Position numbers and translations under genes: made by a program. 64,000 bases of DNA from Halopseudomonas xinjiangensis. Lineage in GTDB: Bacteria; Pseudomonadota; Gammaproteobacteria; Pseudomonadales; Pseudomonadaceae. The notes beneath the pieces are model-generated. The model worked only from the letters and a program-made list of their open reading frames with translations. It did not search any database and was not told the DNA's origin. Of the stretch, positions 16,741 to 26,052 are shown piece after piece. The stretch is from positions 1 through 64,000 of the forward strand of contig DRFO01000035.1 in NCBI GenBank assembly GCA_011050525.1, read 5' to 3'. The stretch's first letter is position 1, and each line of letters begins with the position of its first letter.

Positions 16741-17943
16741 ATGGAACTTTACATGACCGCGGAAGATGAAGCTTTTCGCGACGAAGTCAGGGCATTCCTG
16801 CGGGAGAATCTCAACGAAGATGTCATACGCCGGTCGAATACCGGCATGCATCCGCCGAATGAGGATGACCGCCGCTGGTGGAACCGTATGCTGGCCGAAA
16901 AAGGCTGGGCGGCATCCCACTGGCCAGCGGAATATGGTGGCACTGGCTGGAGCCATGTCCAGCACCACATCTTCGAGCTGGAATGTCGGCTCGCCGGCGC
17001 CCCGGAACTGCGCTGGCAAGGCCTGCGGCTGATTGGACCGGTGCTGTATACCTTTGGTAGCGAGGCGCAGAAGTCGCGTTATCTGCCACCGATCCTCAAG
17101 GGTGAAGAAATGTGGGCGCAAGGGTTTTCCGAGCCAGGCGCCGGCTCCGATCTCGCCTCGCTGAAAACCTCGGCCGTGATCGACGGCGATGATTACATCA
17201 TCAACGGCCAGAAGCTGTGGACCACCGAGGGCCAGTACTGCGAACAGGGCTTTTTCCTGGTTCGCACCGAGAACAGTGATCGCCCGCAGAAGGGCATATC
17301 CATGATCATCATTGATATGAAGAGCCCGGGCGTCACCGTCCGGCAGATTCCGATGATCAATGGAGAAGGTTCTACCTGCGAAGTGTTCTTGGACAATGTC
17401 CGGGTTCCCCGCGAGAACCTGATCGGCGAACCCGGCAGCGCCTGGGTCTATGCGAAGTTTCTTCTGTCCAACGAACGAACATCGAGTGCGGACATCCACA
17501 AGGCGCGCGCTGACCTCGAGCGTATCCGCAACATCGCGGCCCATGAACTCAAGGATGGCAAGCCGTTGCTGGGGGATGCCGGTTTCCGCCGCAAACTGGC
17601 GGCTCTGCGTATTGAGGTGGACGCCCTGGAATGGTCGGTGCTGCGCGTCATGCACGAGGCGCCGAGCCGCCATCCGATTAGTGCCTGTGCCTCGGTACTG
17701 AAAATTCGCGGTTCGTCACTGCAGCAGAAACTGACCGAACTGATGGTGGAAGCGCTCGGCCAGCGTAGCCTGCGCGTGTATCGCCGCGACGAAGCCTATG
17801 CCCAGCCTGACGGCAACCCGCTATGGCCAGCCTACACGCCGGGCGTAACGGCTGATCTCATGTATCTGCGGTCCTGCACCATTTACGGCGGGGCCATGGA
17901 AGTCCAAAAAAATATCATTGCCAAACTGGCATTCGGATTCTGA
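16741..17943 (+). CDS. Acyl-CoA dehydrogenase, alpha-type subunit
   Basis: 400 aa with a full FAD-binding middle domain (WAQGFSEPGAGSDLASLKT, INGQKLWTTEGQY) and the terminal YGGAMEVQKNIIAKLAFGF. The next gene, 2 bp on, is a second and different acyl-CoA dehydrogenase of similar length. Adjacent unequal pairs form alpha2beta2 heterotetramers in steroid side-chain degradation (ChsE1-ChsE2, FadE26-FadE27; Scd1AB in a cholate degrader). This one carries the alpha-type features. It would desaturate a bulky acyl-CoA using an electron-transfer flavoprotein not encoded here. The sequence closely resembles the C-terminal half of the fused enzymes in the window. Confidence 0.9.
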   Translation: MELYMTAEDEAFRDEVRAFLRENLNEDVIRRSNTGMHPPNEDDRRWWNRMLAEKGWAASHWPAEYGGTGWSHVQHHIFELECRLAGAPELRWQGLRLIGPVLYTFGSEAQKSRYLPPILKGEEMWAQGFSEPGAGSDLASLKTSAVIDGDDYIINGQKLWTTEGQYCEQGFFLVRTENSDRPQKGISMIIIDMKSPGVTVRQIPMINGEGSTCEVFLDNVRVPRENLIGEPGSAWVYAKFLLSNERTSSADIHKARADLERIRNIAAHELKDGKPLLGDAGFRRKLAALRIEVDALEWSVLRVMHEAPSRHPISACASVLKIRGSSLQQKLTELMVEALGQRSLRVYRRDEAYAQPDGNPLWPAYTPGVTADLMYLRSCTIYGGAMEVQKNIIAKLAFGF

Positions 17944-17945
17944 CC

Positions 17946-19109
17946 ATGAACTTTTCCCTGACAGATGAACAGAGAATGCTTGTCGAGAGCGCCGAGCGCT
18001 ATGGCCGCGACAAGTACACTTTCGAAGAACGCCGTCACATCGGCAGCAACCCCGAGGGCTTCAGCCGCCAGCACTGGAACCAGTTTGCCGAGATGGGCTG
18101 GCTGGCGTTGGCGATACCGGAGTCCTGTGGCGGCTTGGGCGGCACCGCAACCGATATTGCCATGTTGATGGAGCCGCTGGGCTCTGCACTCATCATCGAG
18201 CCGGTGGTGGATACGGCTATCCTCGCAGCCAGCCTGATCGGTGCCAGCCCCGACCCCGCGCAACGCGAGCAATGGCTTGGTCGGATCGCCACAGGCGAGC
18301 TGATTGTCGCCCTGGCTCACCAGGAGCAGGCGTCACGCAACGAGTATGACTTTCAGGTCCGGACCAGCGCCACCAGAACCGCCGACGGCTGGAGTCTGAG
18401 CGGTCAGAAACACCGCGTATTTCATGGCGCTGCCGCCAGCGTATTGCTGGTCAGCGCGCATCTGGAGGGAACAGCGGACCTCGGACTATTCATTGTTGAC
18501 AGCCACAGCGCCGGACTCTCGAGCGAGCATTACGAGCTGATCGACGGCAGCCGCGGCGCTGATATCCGCCTGAATGGCGTACAGGTGCCCGCCACCGCCC
18601 TGCTGATGAATGGTGGGCTGACCGAGCAAGCACTGGAACAGGCGTTGGATCAGGCCATCCTGGCCGGTTGCTCTGCGGCCATCGGTTCCATGGAAGCGGT
18701 TATGGCAATGACTGCCGACTACCTGAAAACCCGGGTTCAGTACGGCAAGCCCTTGGCCCAATTTCAGGCGTTGCAGCACCGCATGGCGGAGATGTTCGTG
18801 GAAACCGATCAGTCCAGAGCCATTTTGCACAGCGCCCTGGCGGCCGTCGAATCCACCGATGCCGGAGGCCGGCAGGCTGCCATCTCTGCGGCCAAATACC
18901 AGATATCCAAAGCGGCCTATTTTGTCGCCAGCCAAGGCATCCAGTTGCACGGTGGTATCGGCACGACCGAGGAGTACGCGGTTGGCCATCATTACAAGAT
19001 GGCCGTCATGTTCGACCAGCGCTTCGGCGACGCCAGTTTCCATCTCGATCGCTCCAGCCTAGGCATTGACCAGCTCGACCAGCCGTTGAAAGGAGCCCTG
19101 TATGCATGA
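17946..19109 (+). CDS. Acyl-CoA dehydrogenase, beta-type subunit
   Basis: 387 aa, starting 2 bp after the alpha-type gene. It retains LTDEQRMLVESAERY at the N-terminus and YLKTRVQYGKPLAQFQALQHRMAEM plus QLHGGIGTTEEYAVGHHYKMAVMFDQRFGD in the C-terminal helical domain. The FAD-domain signature FSEPGxGSD is replaced by ALAHQEQASRNEYD. That loss fits the partner subunit of a heteromeric dehydrogenase, which contributes only part of the cofactor site. It matches the N-terminal halves of the two fused proteins. The last 8 bp overlap the following ligase gene, showing translational coupling. Confidence 0.88.
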   Translation: MNFSLTDEQRMLVESAERYGRDKYTFEERRHIGSNPEGFSRQHWNQFAEMGWLALAIPESCGGLGGTATDIAMLMEPLGSALIIEPVVDTAILAASLIGASPDPAQREQWLGRIATGELIVALAHQEQASRNEYDFQVRTSATRTADGWSLSGQKHRVFHGAAASVLLVSAHLEGTADLGLFIVDSHSAGLSSEHYELIDGSRGADIRLNGVQVPATALLMNGGLTEQALEQALDQAILAGCSAAIGSMEAVMAMTADYLKTRVQYGKPLAQFQALQHRMAEMFVETDQSRAILHSALAAVESTDAGGRQAAISAAKYQISKAAYFVASQGIQLHGGIGTTEEYAVGHHYKMAVMFDQRFGDASFHLDRSSLGIDQLDQPLKGALYA

Positions 19110-20658
19110 CCATCTGCCGCTATCCTTTGCCGACGACCTTGAGCAGCGGGCGCAGTTCTACAAGGATGAACCGGCCTATATACAGAGCGAACGCCGCATA
19201 ACCCATGGCCAGCTGCTGGCCCGAGGCCTCACCGCCAGCTCGGCGATGTACAACGCTGGCGTGCGTCATCAGGACCGGGTCGGCATACTGTCGATGAATT
19301 CCATTGAATTCGGCGAGATCATGGCGGCCACCCAATGGGCCGGGTTTATCCTCGCGCCGGTCAACTTTCGACTGGCCCCGGCAGAGATCGCCAGCATCAT
19401 TCGTGACGGCTCGCCCCGGCTGTTCATTTTTGAAGCCCAGTATCTGCCGGTGATGGAAGAGCTGCGCCACGAACTGCCGTCAGTGGAAACCTTTGTCTGT
19501 ATTGGTGGAGAAGCCGACTGGGCCATGAACTATGAGGCCTTTGTCGCCAACGGCGCTGACAGCGGTCCGCCGATCCGCTCCCGGGAGCAGGACATCTGCT
19601 GTCTGATCTACACCAGCGGTACCACCGGCAAACCCAAGGGCGTCATCTGGGGACACCGTGAATACCGCCAGTTGATACAGATGGATACCTGGCTGTGCGA
19701 CATGCAGCAGCCGGACGTCACGCTGATTGTCATGCCCATGTTTCATTTAGGCGGCATGGTCATAAGCCTGTCGCAGCACGTGCGCGGCGGTGCGGCCTTT
19801 CTGCAGCGCCAGTTCGAACCACTGGACGTGCTCAAGGCCATCGAGAAGGAAAAGCTCAGCATTCTATTGCTCGCACCGACGATGGTGCAGATGGTGCTGG
19901 ACCATCCCTATGTCGCCGAAGCGGACCTGTCGAGCGTGCGCACCATCATCTATTCCGCAGCGCCAATGTCCGTTCCGGTGCTCAAGCGGGCGATCACCAT
20001 CTTTCAGGGCTGCGGTTTCGTCAATTTGTTCGGTCAGAGCGAAATATGCATGTTCTGCCTGGCAACCGAGCATCACCGGCCAGACGGGGATGAGAAGGAT
20101 CGCAAACGGCTTGGATCGGTCGGCAAACCCTACCCCAATCTGCAGGCGAAAATCCTCGACGAGGACGGTAATGAATGCCCGGCCAATGTGCCCGGCGAAA
20201 TTGTCGCCCGCAGCGCCGCCATGTTCCGTGGCTACTGGAACAACCACCCCACCAGCATGGAAACCCTGCGTGACGGCTGGGTGCACACCGGCGACATGGG
20301 CAAGTTCGATGAGGACGGGTTCCTCTATCTGGTAGATCGCAAGAAAGACATGATCATTACCGGCGGTGAAAACGTGTATTCACGCGAGGTTGAGGAAGCC
20401 CTGCTGCAACATCCCGCAGTATCGGAATGCGCGGTGATAGGGATTCCTGATCCGAAGTGGGGCGAAAGCGTTTGCGCGATTATCACCTTCGCTCAAGGCA
20501 AGTCAGCCACAGACGAAGAGCTGATTATCCATACCCGCTCATTTATTGCCAGCTATAAAAAACCGAAAGCAATCGTTGTCGTTGAAGCGTTGCCCAAACT
20601 AGTCACCGGCAAGGTCAACAAAATCGAACTTCGACAGCGGTATGCGGTAGCGCGCTAG
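19102..20658 (+). CDS. Acyl-CoA synthetase (AMP-binding)
   Basis: 518 aa, with start 8 bp inside the preceding gene. ANL motifs are complete: IYTSGTTGKPKGVIWG, GQSEICMF, GWVHTGDMGKFDEDGFLYLVDRKKDMIITGGENVYSREVEEAL, and catalytic Lys in KLVTGKVNKIELR. It activates a carboxylic acid to its CoA ester. Encoded directly after the paired acyl-CoA dehydrogenases, so it probably feeds them. It differs clearly from the 36.2- and 42.5-kb ligases, which carry a GPSKGCMISHNYA signature, and so likely acts on another acid. Confidence 0.9.
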   Translation: MHDHLPLSFADDLEQRAQFYKDEPAYIQSERRITHGQLLARGLTASSAMYNAGVRHQDRVGILSMNSIEFGEIMAATQWAGFILAPVNFRLAPAEIASIIRDGSPRLFIFEAQYLPVMEELRHELPSVETFVCIGGEADWAMNYEAFVANGADSGPPIRSREQDICCLIYTSGTTGKPKGVIWGHREYRQLIQMDTWLCDMQQPDVTLIVMPMFHLGGMVISLSQHVRGGAAFLQRQFEPLDVLKAIEKEKLSILLLAPTMVQMVLDHPYVAEADLSSVRTIIYSAAPMSVPVLKRAITIFQGCGFVNLFGQSEICMFCLATEHHRPDGDEKDRKRLGSVGKPYPNLQAKILDEDGNECPANVPGEIVARSAAMFRGYWNNHPTSMETLRDGWVHTGDMGKFDEDGFLYLVDRKKDMIITGGENVYSREVEEALLQHPAVSECAVIGIPDPKWGESVCAIITFAQGKSATDEELIIHTRSFIASYKKPKAIVVVEALPKLVTGKVNKIELRQRYAVAR

Positions 20659-20711
20659 CACACCCAACCGCAAAAGCCCGCCAGTGATAAAAAAATAAAA
20701 GGAGGAGCCCC

Positions 20712-21716
20712 ATGCTTAATCTGTCCATGAAACCTACCGGTTGGTTTCAGATCGGCTGGAGCCAGGAAATACCCTCCGGCTCGGTCAAACCGCTCAAGTA
20801 TTTCGGCCACGACCTGGTCGCCTTTCGTAGTGACGACGGGGAACTGGCGGTACTGGACGCCCACTGTCACCATCTGGGCGCCCACCTTGGTCATGGTGGC
20901 AAGGTAAAAGGCGATTGCGTTGCCTGTCCCTATCATGGCTGGCAATGGAATACACGAGGCGAAAACGCGCTGATTCCCTATCAGGACCAGCCGGTGCGCA
21001 AAAAGCTGCGCAAATGGGACATCGTGGAGCAGCACGGAATCATTTTCATGTGGCACGACCCAGCGGGCGGCCCTCCGCGCGAAGGATGGTTGCCTGATGT
21101 ATTCGACCACCCGGAAAAACCGGCCAACCCCGGCGATTACTACCCCTGTTACCCCGACGCCGTGGTTTTTGCTCCGAACGAGCGTATTCATCCGCAGCTG
21201 ATGACTGAAAACGCTGCGGACACTATGCATTTCCGCTTCGCTCACAATGCGCCGGAGGACCCGGTGCTACTGTCGTTCGATACCGACGGCCCAATCTGGG
21301 AAGCGAAAACCGGCTTTCGTTCCAAGGCTACCAAGGAAGTCGCCATGGTCCTCTATGCGCGCAATGCGGGCGTGGGTCTGAACATGTCGATCTTCGACCA
21401 CCCGGTACTGGCACGGCGGCTGGTTCTGACCTGCACCCCTGTGGATGACGATACCTCGGATCTGCGAGTCAGTTATTTCTTCCAGAGGGATGCACGTTCA
21501 CCCGAGGTGATGCCGGAGCATGTACGCGAGATGGCGCGGCAAACCCGAACACTGTTCGAAGAGGACGCCGTCATCTGGCGACACCAGAAGTTCGTTCAAC
21601 GTCCAATCTTTGCCAAAGCCGACGTGGCGGGTTATTCCGCGCTGCGTAACTGGTGCGCTCAGTTCTATGAGGCGACAGGAGTACCCCAGGGCCCGATGAA
21701 AGTGCTCGACGCCTGA
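20712..21716 (+). CDS. Rieske non-heme iron oxygenase, KshA-like
   Basis: 334 aa. The Rieske 2Fe-2S site is Cys52-x-His54 and Cys72-x2-His75 (AHCHHLG / CPYHGWQW). The mononuclear iron site is seen in ENAADTMHFRFAH: Asp170, His173, His178. Order and spacing match the oxygenase component of 3-ketosteroid 9-alpha-hydroxylase and related ring hydroxylases. GGAGGAG lies before the ATG. The next gene is a ferredoxin, but no reductase is present. Predicted to hydroxylate an alicyclic ring or side chain with O2; the actual substrate could be a steroid, terpenoid or other alicyclic acid. Confidence 0.88.
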   Translation: MLNLSMKPTGWFQIGWSQEIPSGSVKPLKYFGHDLVAFRSDDGELAVLDAHCHHLGAHLGHGGKVKGDCVACPYHGWQWNTRGENALIPYQDQPVRKKLRKWDIVEQHGIIFMWHDPAGGPPREGWLPDVFDHPEKPANPGDYYPCYPDAVVFAPNERIHPQLMTENAADTMHFRFAHNAPEDPVLLSFDTDGPIWEAKTGFRSKATKEVAMVLYARNAGVGLNMSIFDHPVLARRLVLTCTPVDDDTSDLRVSYFFQRDARSPEVMPEHVREMARQTRTLFEEDAVIWRHQKFVQRPIFAKADVAGYSALRNWCAQFYEATGVPQGPMKVLDA

Positions 21717-21748
21717 ATCCATCCAATCGTCTCTATGAGGAACCTTCC

Positions 21749-22069
21749 ATGCCATCGATCATTTTCATAGAACATCAGGGCAACGAACACCGGGTCGACG
21801 TCTCTCCTGGCATCTCGTTAATGCAGGCCGCGGTGGATAACGCCCTACCGGGCATTCTCGGAGATTGCGGGGGCAACTGTGCCTGCGCCACCTGCCACGG
21901 CTACATCGCCCCCGACTGGGTACCCCTGCTCGAGCCGGCTGACGCCGACGAGACGGTGATGCTCGGTTGCGCCGTTGAGCCACGGGAAAACAGCCGCCTG
22001 CTATGCAAAATCATTGCCAGCGAACAGCTCGAGGGGCTGGTCGTTCACCTTCCCGTAAGCCAGCTTTAG
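21749..22069 (+). CDS. 2Fe-2S ferredoxin (adrenodoxin/putidaredoxin type)
   Basis: 106 aa. The cluster ligands are Cys40-x5-Cys46-x2-Cys49 and Cys86 (GDCGGNCACATCHGY ... RLLCKI), the vertebrate-type/ISC ferredoxin pattern that usually serves P450s and some Rieske oxygenases. Encoded 32 bp after the oxygenase and 10 bp before the fused acyl-CoA dehydrogenase, so it is almost surely the electron carrier for the oxygenase. KshA normally takes electrons from KshB, a flavin reductase with a plant-type ferredoxin domain; none is in the window. Confidence 0.92.
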   Translation: MPSIIFIEHQGNEHRVDVSPGISLMQAAVDNALPGILGDCGGNCACATCHGYIAPDWVPLLEPADADETVMLGCAVEPRENSRLLCKIIASEQLEGLVVHLPVSQL

Positions 22070-22079
22070 GATAGCCGTC

Positions 22080-24308
22080 GTGAACCTTTTCCTGACTGAT
22101 GAGCAAAAAATGTTGGCAGATAGCGTCGCACGGCTATTCGCCAAGGAATCTTCCACGCTCCGAGTAAGAGCGGCGGAATCAACCGGCTTCGATCCCGGGT
22201 TGTGGGACAGCCTGGTAGCGATGGGCATCCCTCTGCTGCGCTTGCCCGAAGAGGCCGGAGGCAGTGGCGCCGGACTGCTTGAAGCGGTGCTAATAACCGA
22301 ACAGGCTGGACGCCATCTGGCTTCAGTGCCCCTGGCCGAAGCCCTGCCAGTTGCCGGACTACTGGCGCAACTGGATACCACCGCGGCGGCAGACCTGCTC
22401 GAACGTATTCGCGACGGTGCGCTGGTCACCCTCGCTCCGTTGCCCCAAAGCGGCGATCAACCGGTATGCCTCCCGGCGCTGGGCGTTGCCGAAGCAGTAT
22501 TGCTACTTGACGGCAAACAGCTATTTTCCGTCAATGCCCGACACGCCATCCATCAGGCGGACAATCTTGGGTCGGACTGCCTCGCCATCGTTCAGCCCGG
22601 ACAACTGGAGCAGGTCACCAGCCGCGAACTTGTCGCATCCGGCGACAGCTGCTACCAGCTTTTCCAGGCCGCAATCGAAGAATGGAAATTGCTCAAGGCC
22701 GCCATGCTCTATGGTCTTGCAGAGCGCGCAATACAGATGGCGGCGGAGTATTCGCGCGAGCGGATACAGTTCGGCCGCCCTATCGGCGGCTACCAGGGCA
22801 TCGCCCACCCATTGGCCGACGCGATTACCGACATGGACGGTACCAGGCTGCTAACCTGGCATGCAGTGTCCGCAATATCCAAAGGGGACAACGATGCCGC
22901 AGCGCTGGTTTCCATGGCCTGGTGGTGGGCGACCCAGGCCGCGCCCCGCGCCACGGCTACCGCGTTGCGTACTTTTGGCGGCTATGGCGTATCAGTGGAA
23001 TACGATATTCAGCTGTACTACCGACGTGCCAGAGCCTGGTCACTGCTGCGCGGCGACCCCCAAACCGAACTCGACCAGATCGGCAGACGCCTATGGTCTA
23101 CCGGCACCTCTTATCCGTTACCCAACGCGGGTGAAACGGATCTGGAATTTGGCTGCGGTGCCGACGCAGAGAGCTTTGCTGACGAGGCGCGCGCCTTCTT
23201 CAGCAGCCATCTTACCGAGGAACTCCAGTCCCACGCCCACCACTCAGTAGACGGTTATCACGCCGGCTTCAATCGCCAGTTGGCCGAGGCCGGCCTGCTT
23301 TACCCGCACTGGCCAGAGGCGTTTGGCGGACGCGGCAAGTCACCCTTCGACATGGCCGCGCTGCAGGAAGTATTCGAGGAGTTCAACTGGCAGCGCATTA
23401 CCGCACCCATTACCAATCAGGTCGCGCAAATCACCATGCGCTTTGCCAGTGAGGCGCTCAAGGAAGAGGTACTACCGCGGTTCGGCAGCGGCGAAGCCCT
23501 TGCCTGCCTGGGCTTCAGCGAGCCCACCTGCGGCTCCGACGTGTTTGCCGCAAGAACCCGTGCCGAGGTCACCGAAACTGGCGATTGGCTAATCAATGGG
23601 CAGAAGATATTTACCACAGCGGGCAACCTGGCCGACTACATTTTCCTGCTGGTGCGTACTGATCCCGATGCGCCCAAGCATGCCGGCCTGACGCTGTTTC
23701 TGGCACCCATGAACATGCCCGGCATCGACGTACACCCGGTGCATACACTGCAGGATGAGCGGACCAACATTACCTATCTCAGCGACGTGCGGCTCAGCGA
23801 TCACTACCGTATCGGCGAGGTCAATCAGGGCGTTGCCGTCATGGCCGCGACCCTGGAGCTGGAACATGGCGGCGACCAGTACCGCATCAGCTACAGCAAC
23901 ATGCTCCGCCATGCCCTGCAATGGGCTCGTACGACCAGACGGGGTGACCGTAGCAGGCTGGATGACGATGAGGTGCGCCGACGTCTGGCGCGTGTAGCGA
24001 CCCATACCACCATCGCCCGCAGCCTCTGCTATCGCGCCATCTGGGGAGTAATGCATCAGGTGCCTGGCCGCGCTGCTTTCGGGCCGATGTCCAAGGTGTT
24101 TTCTACGGAATACTACCGTCGCGACGCCAGTGATCTCATGGAACTGTTCGCTCCGCAGTCGCTGCTGCAGAACCAGAACGATGAACTGGAGCTGATCGAG
24201 CTGGGCTATCGCCAGTCAATCGGCATGACCATCTACGGGGGCACCAGCGAAATCCAGCGTAGCCTGATAGCAGAGCAGGCGCTCGGTATGCCGAAGTCAC
24301 GCAGCTGA
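22080..24308 (+). CDS. Fused double acyl-CoA dehydrogenase
   Basis: 742 aa, second fusion of the window. N-terminal beta-like unit (about 1-340): NLFLTDEQKMLADSVARLF, YSRERIQFGRPIGGYQGIAHPLAD, FGGYGVSVEYDIQLYYRRA. C-terminal alpha-like unit (about 360-742): LGFSEPTCGSDVFAARTRAEV, INGQKIFTTAGN and terminal YGGTSEIQRSLIAEQALGMP. Like FadE34-type enzymes, it combines in one chain what the 16.7/17.9-kb pair splits over two, with the order reversed (beta then alpha). GTG start with GGAT upstream. Last gene of the plus-strand operon, ending at the 24.3-kb hairpin. Confidence 0.9.
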   Translation: MNLFLTDEQKMLADSVARLFAKESSTLRVRAAESTGFDPGLWDSLVAMGIPLLRLPEEAGGSGAGLLEAVLITEQAGRHLASVPLAEALPVAGLLAQLDTTAAADLLERIRDGALVTLAPLPQSGDQPVCLPALGVAEAVLLLDGKQLFSVNARHAIHQADNLGSDCLAIVQPGQLEQVTSRELVASGDSCYQLFQAAIEEWKLLKAAMLYGLAERAIQMAAEYSRERIQFGRPIGGYQGIAHPLADAITDMDGTRLLTWHAVSAISKGDNDAAALVSMAWWWATQAAPRATATALRTFGGYGVSVEYDIQLYYRRARAWSLLRGDPQTELDQIGRRLWSTGTSYPLPNAGETDLEFGCGADAESFADEARAFFSSHLTEELQSHAHHSVDGYHAGFNRQLAEAGLLYPHWPEAFGGRGKSPFDMAALQEVFEEFNWQRITAPITNQVAQITMRFASEALKEEVLPRFGSGEALACLGFSEPTCGSDVFAARTRAEVTETGDWLINGQKIFTTAGNLADYIFLLVRTDPDAPKHAGLTLFLAPMNMPGIDVHPVHTLQDERTNITYLSDVRLSDHYRIGEVNQGVAVMAATLELEHGGDQYRISYSNMLRHALQWARTTRRGDRSRLDDDEVRRRLARVATHTTIARSLCYRAIWGVMHQVPGRAAFGPMSKVFSTEYYRRDASDLMELFAPQSLLQNQNDELELIELGYRQSIGMTIYGGTSEIQRSLIAEQALGMPKSRS

Positions 24309-24341
24309 AAAAAAGGCGGGCCAGTCTGTAGCTGGTCCGCC
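24308..24341 (-). terminator. Rho-independent terminator between convergent operons
   Basis: GGCGGGCCAG and CTGGTCCGCC form a 10-bp stem with one G-U pair. The A7 run before it becomes a U7 tail on the minus strand, so it is a full terminator for the minus-strand crotonase operon and a plain hairpin for the plus-strand operon. Confidence 0.8.
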
Positions 24342-24366
24342 GTGTCATCCAACCCGAGCTTCGTAA

Positions 24367-25146
24367 TCAGCGACCGCGGAACTCCGGGGTACGCTTGTTC
24401 ATGAACGCGTTGACCGCTTCCTTGTGGTCATCGGTCAGGTAAAGCGCTGCCTGATTGTCCATCTCGTAGGCCAGGGCCTGGTCCAGCGTGTCCATACCGC
24501 GTGCCAGGGCTGAGCGTACCAGTGCGACTGATAGCGGGGCATGAGCAGTAAACTGGGCTGCCAGCTCCAACGCCCTTTCCAGTAACTGGTCGGTATTGGC
24601 TACCTGCTCGTCGACAATACCCAGCTGCAATGCCTCGTCAATTTCGGTAACCGCAGCCGAATAGAATAGGCGCCGCGCTTGGGCCAGACCGATGCGCCGC
24701 GGCAGACTCCAGAGCAGCCCCAGATCCGGCACCAGGCTCACCTTGGCGAATGAAGATACGAACTTGGCGTTCGGTGTCGCAATCAGGTAGTCAGCCGCGC
24801 AGGCTAGCGAAAATCCCGCCCCGGCAGCATAACCTTCCACCGCAGCGATGACCGGTTTGTTGCCCTTGACCATGGCACTAACCACACGATGACCCAAGAC
24901 CATGCGACCACGGCCAACCGGCAGCGGTCGCTCGGCCGTCATACCGGAGACATCACCACCCGAGCAGAAATGCCCGTTGCCGCCGCGCAGAATTACGGCA
25001 CGGCAACTATCGTCTTCATTCAGACGCTCCAGGCAGTCAGCCAGCACAAACAGCATATCCCTCGACAGCGCATTGCGCGTCTTCGGGTTGTTTAGCGTCA
25101 ATACCGCAACGGCATCGTGCCGCTGCTCGAGAACCAGATCACTCAT
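24367..25146 (-). CDS. Enoyl-CoA hydratase/isomerase (crotonase family)
   Basis: 259 aa with the crotonase oxyanion motif AAGAGFSLACAADYLI and the active-site strand KFVSSFAKVSLVPDLGLLWSLPRRIG. The first catalytic Glu of hydratases is Ala here, while the later acidic residue (PDLG) is kept. That pattern is more like PaaG-type isomerases than a true hydratase. GGAG precedes the ATG, which overlaps the hydrolase stop by 4 bp (ATGA). Third gene of the operon 26844 to 24367 and probably moves or hydrates a double bond in the pathway intermediate. Confidence 0.87.
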   Translation of the reverse strand: MSDLVLEQRHDAVAVLTLNNPKTRNALSRDMLFVLADCLERLNEDDSCRAVILRGGNGHFCSGGDVSGMTAERPLPVGRGRMVLGHRVVSAMVKGNKPVIAAVEGYAAGAGFSLACAADYLIATPNAKFVSSFAKVSLVPDLGLLWSLPRRIGLAQARRLFYSAAVTEIDEALQLGIVDEQVANTDQLLERALELAAQFTAHAPLSVALVRSALARGMDTLDQALAYEMDNQAALYLTDDHKEAVNAFMNKRTPEFRGR

Positions 25147-26051
25147 GTTGTGTCTCCATCAGCCAGCAAGCTCTTCAGCAAAGCTGTCAGCTCCTGGGGT
25201 TGATCAATCATCATGTGGTGGTAGGCATCGGGCATTACGACGGGGCCCTTGCCAAAGGGCAACAGGGCTACAGTCTCCCTGGCATGAGATGCACTTATCA
25301 CTGCGCTGCCTTCGGCGTAAACCACGTGCACAGGGCGTCGCACCCGTGGCAACAATTCACGAGCGGGAATTTCATGATTGATACCCGCCGGTATCAGGGG
25401 ATCGAACTTCCAGCACCAGCCTTCGCTTTCCTCACGTAGCGAGTGCCGGGCAATATGCTCCAGGACCGCAGGCTCGAAACGGGGCTGCTCCGGCACCAAC
25501 CGATAGCGGCCCATGGCCGTTGCCAGATCGGGATAGTAACGCCGGACCGATTTGCCAGGGTCGTTCGGCGGAGTCTCCTCGGGGAAATAAATGTAGCTGT
25601 CGAGGTTGATCAGCCGTTTGAACAGTTGCGGATGATCAGCACAGGCCTTGAGCAACCGCACGCCGCCATAACTATGGCCGATCGCCGTTACCGGCCCGAG
25701 CTCCATCGCCTCGATCAGGCCGGTAATATCTGCGGCGGCATACTGAAAGGGGTAGCTCCCACGGTGATCACTGTCACCCATGCCGGACAGATCCAGAGCA
25801 ATGACGCGATAATCCTCCGCCAGATAAGGCGCAATGCCGTCCCACCAATGGGCATGCCCGCGAAAACCGTGAACCAGCAACACCACAGGCTTGTCATTGG
25901 CCTCAAGGTTCCACCCGAGGTAATGCAGCTGCACGCCATGTACCGTCACATGGCGAGAAACCCCGGGGCGCTGCAGGGCCTGACTAAAGGCAACGGCGGC
26001 CCGGCTATCCAGCCCTCCCTCCGCCACTGCTATTGGCAGCTTGGTAGCCAT
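25143..26051 (-). CDS. Alpha/beta hydrolase
   Basis: 302 aa from the ATG at 26051; the longer track ORF reads back into the crotonase gene. Motifs: oxyanion HGFRGHAHWW, nucleophile elbow GHSYGG with Ser127, Asp in LDLSGMGDS and catalytic His in DAYHHMMIDQP. Closely related to the hydrolase at 32752 (shared YLGWNLE, HGFRGHAHWWD, LDLSGMGDS, GHSYGG, HIARHSLR). Could cleave a C-C bond, lactone or ester or a CoA thioester; the fold alone does not decide. It lies between two crotonase-family genes in one operon. Confidence 0.87.
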   Translation of the reverse strand: MATKLPIAVAEGGLDSRAAVAFSQALQRPGVSRHVTVHGVQLHYLGWNLEANDKPVVLLVHGFRGHAHWWDGIAPYLAEDYRVIALDLSGMGDSDHRGSYPFQYAAADITGLIEAMELGPVTAIGHSYGGVRLLKACADHPQLFKRLINLDSYIYFPEETPPNDPGKSVRRYYPDLATAMGRYRLVPEQPRFEPAVLEHIARHSLREESEGWCWKFDPLIPAGINHEIPARELLPRVRRPVHVVYAEGSAVISASHARETVALLPFGKGPVVMPDAYHHMMIDQPQELTALLKSLLADGDTT

Positions 26052-26052
26052 C

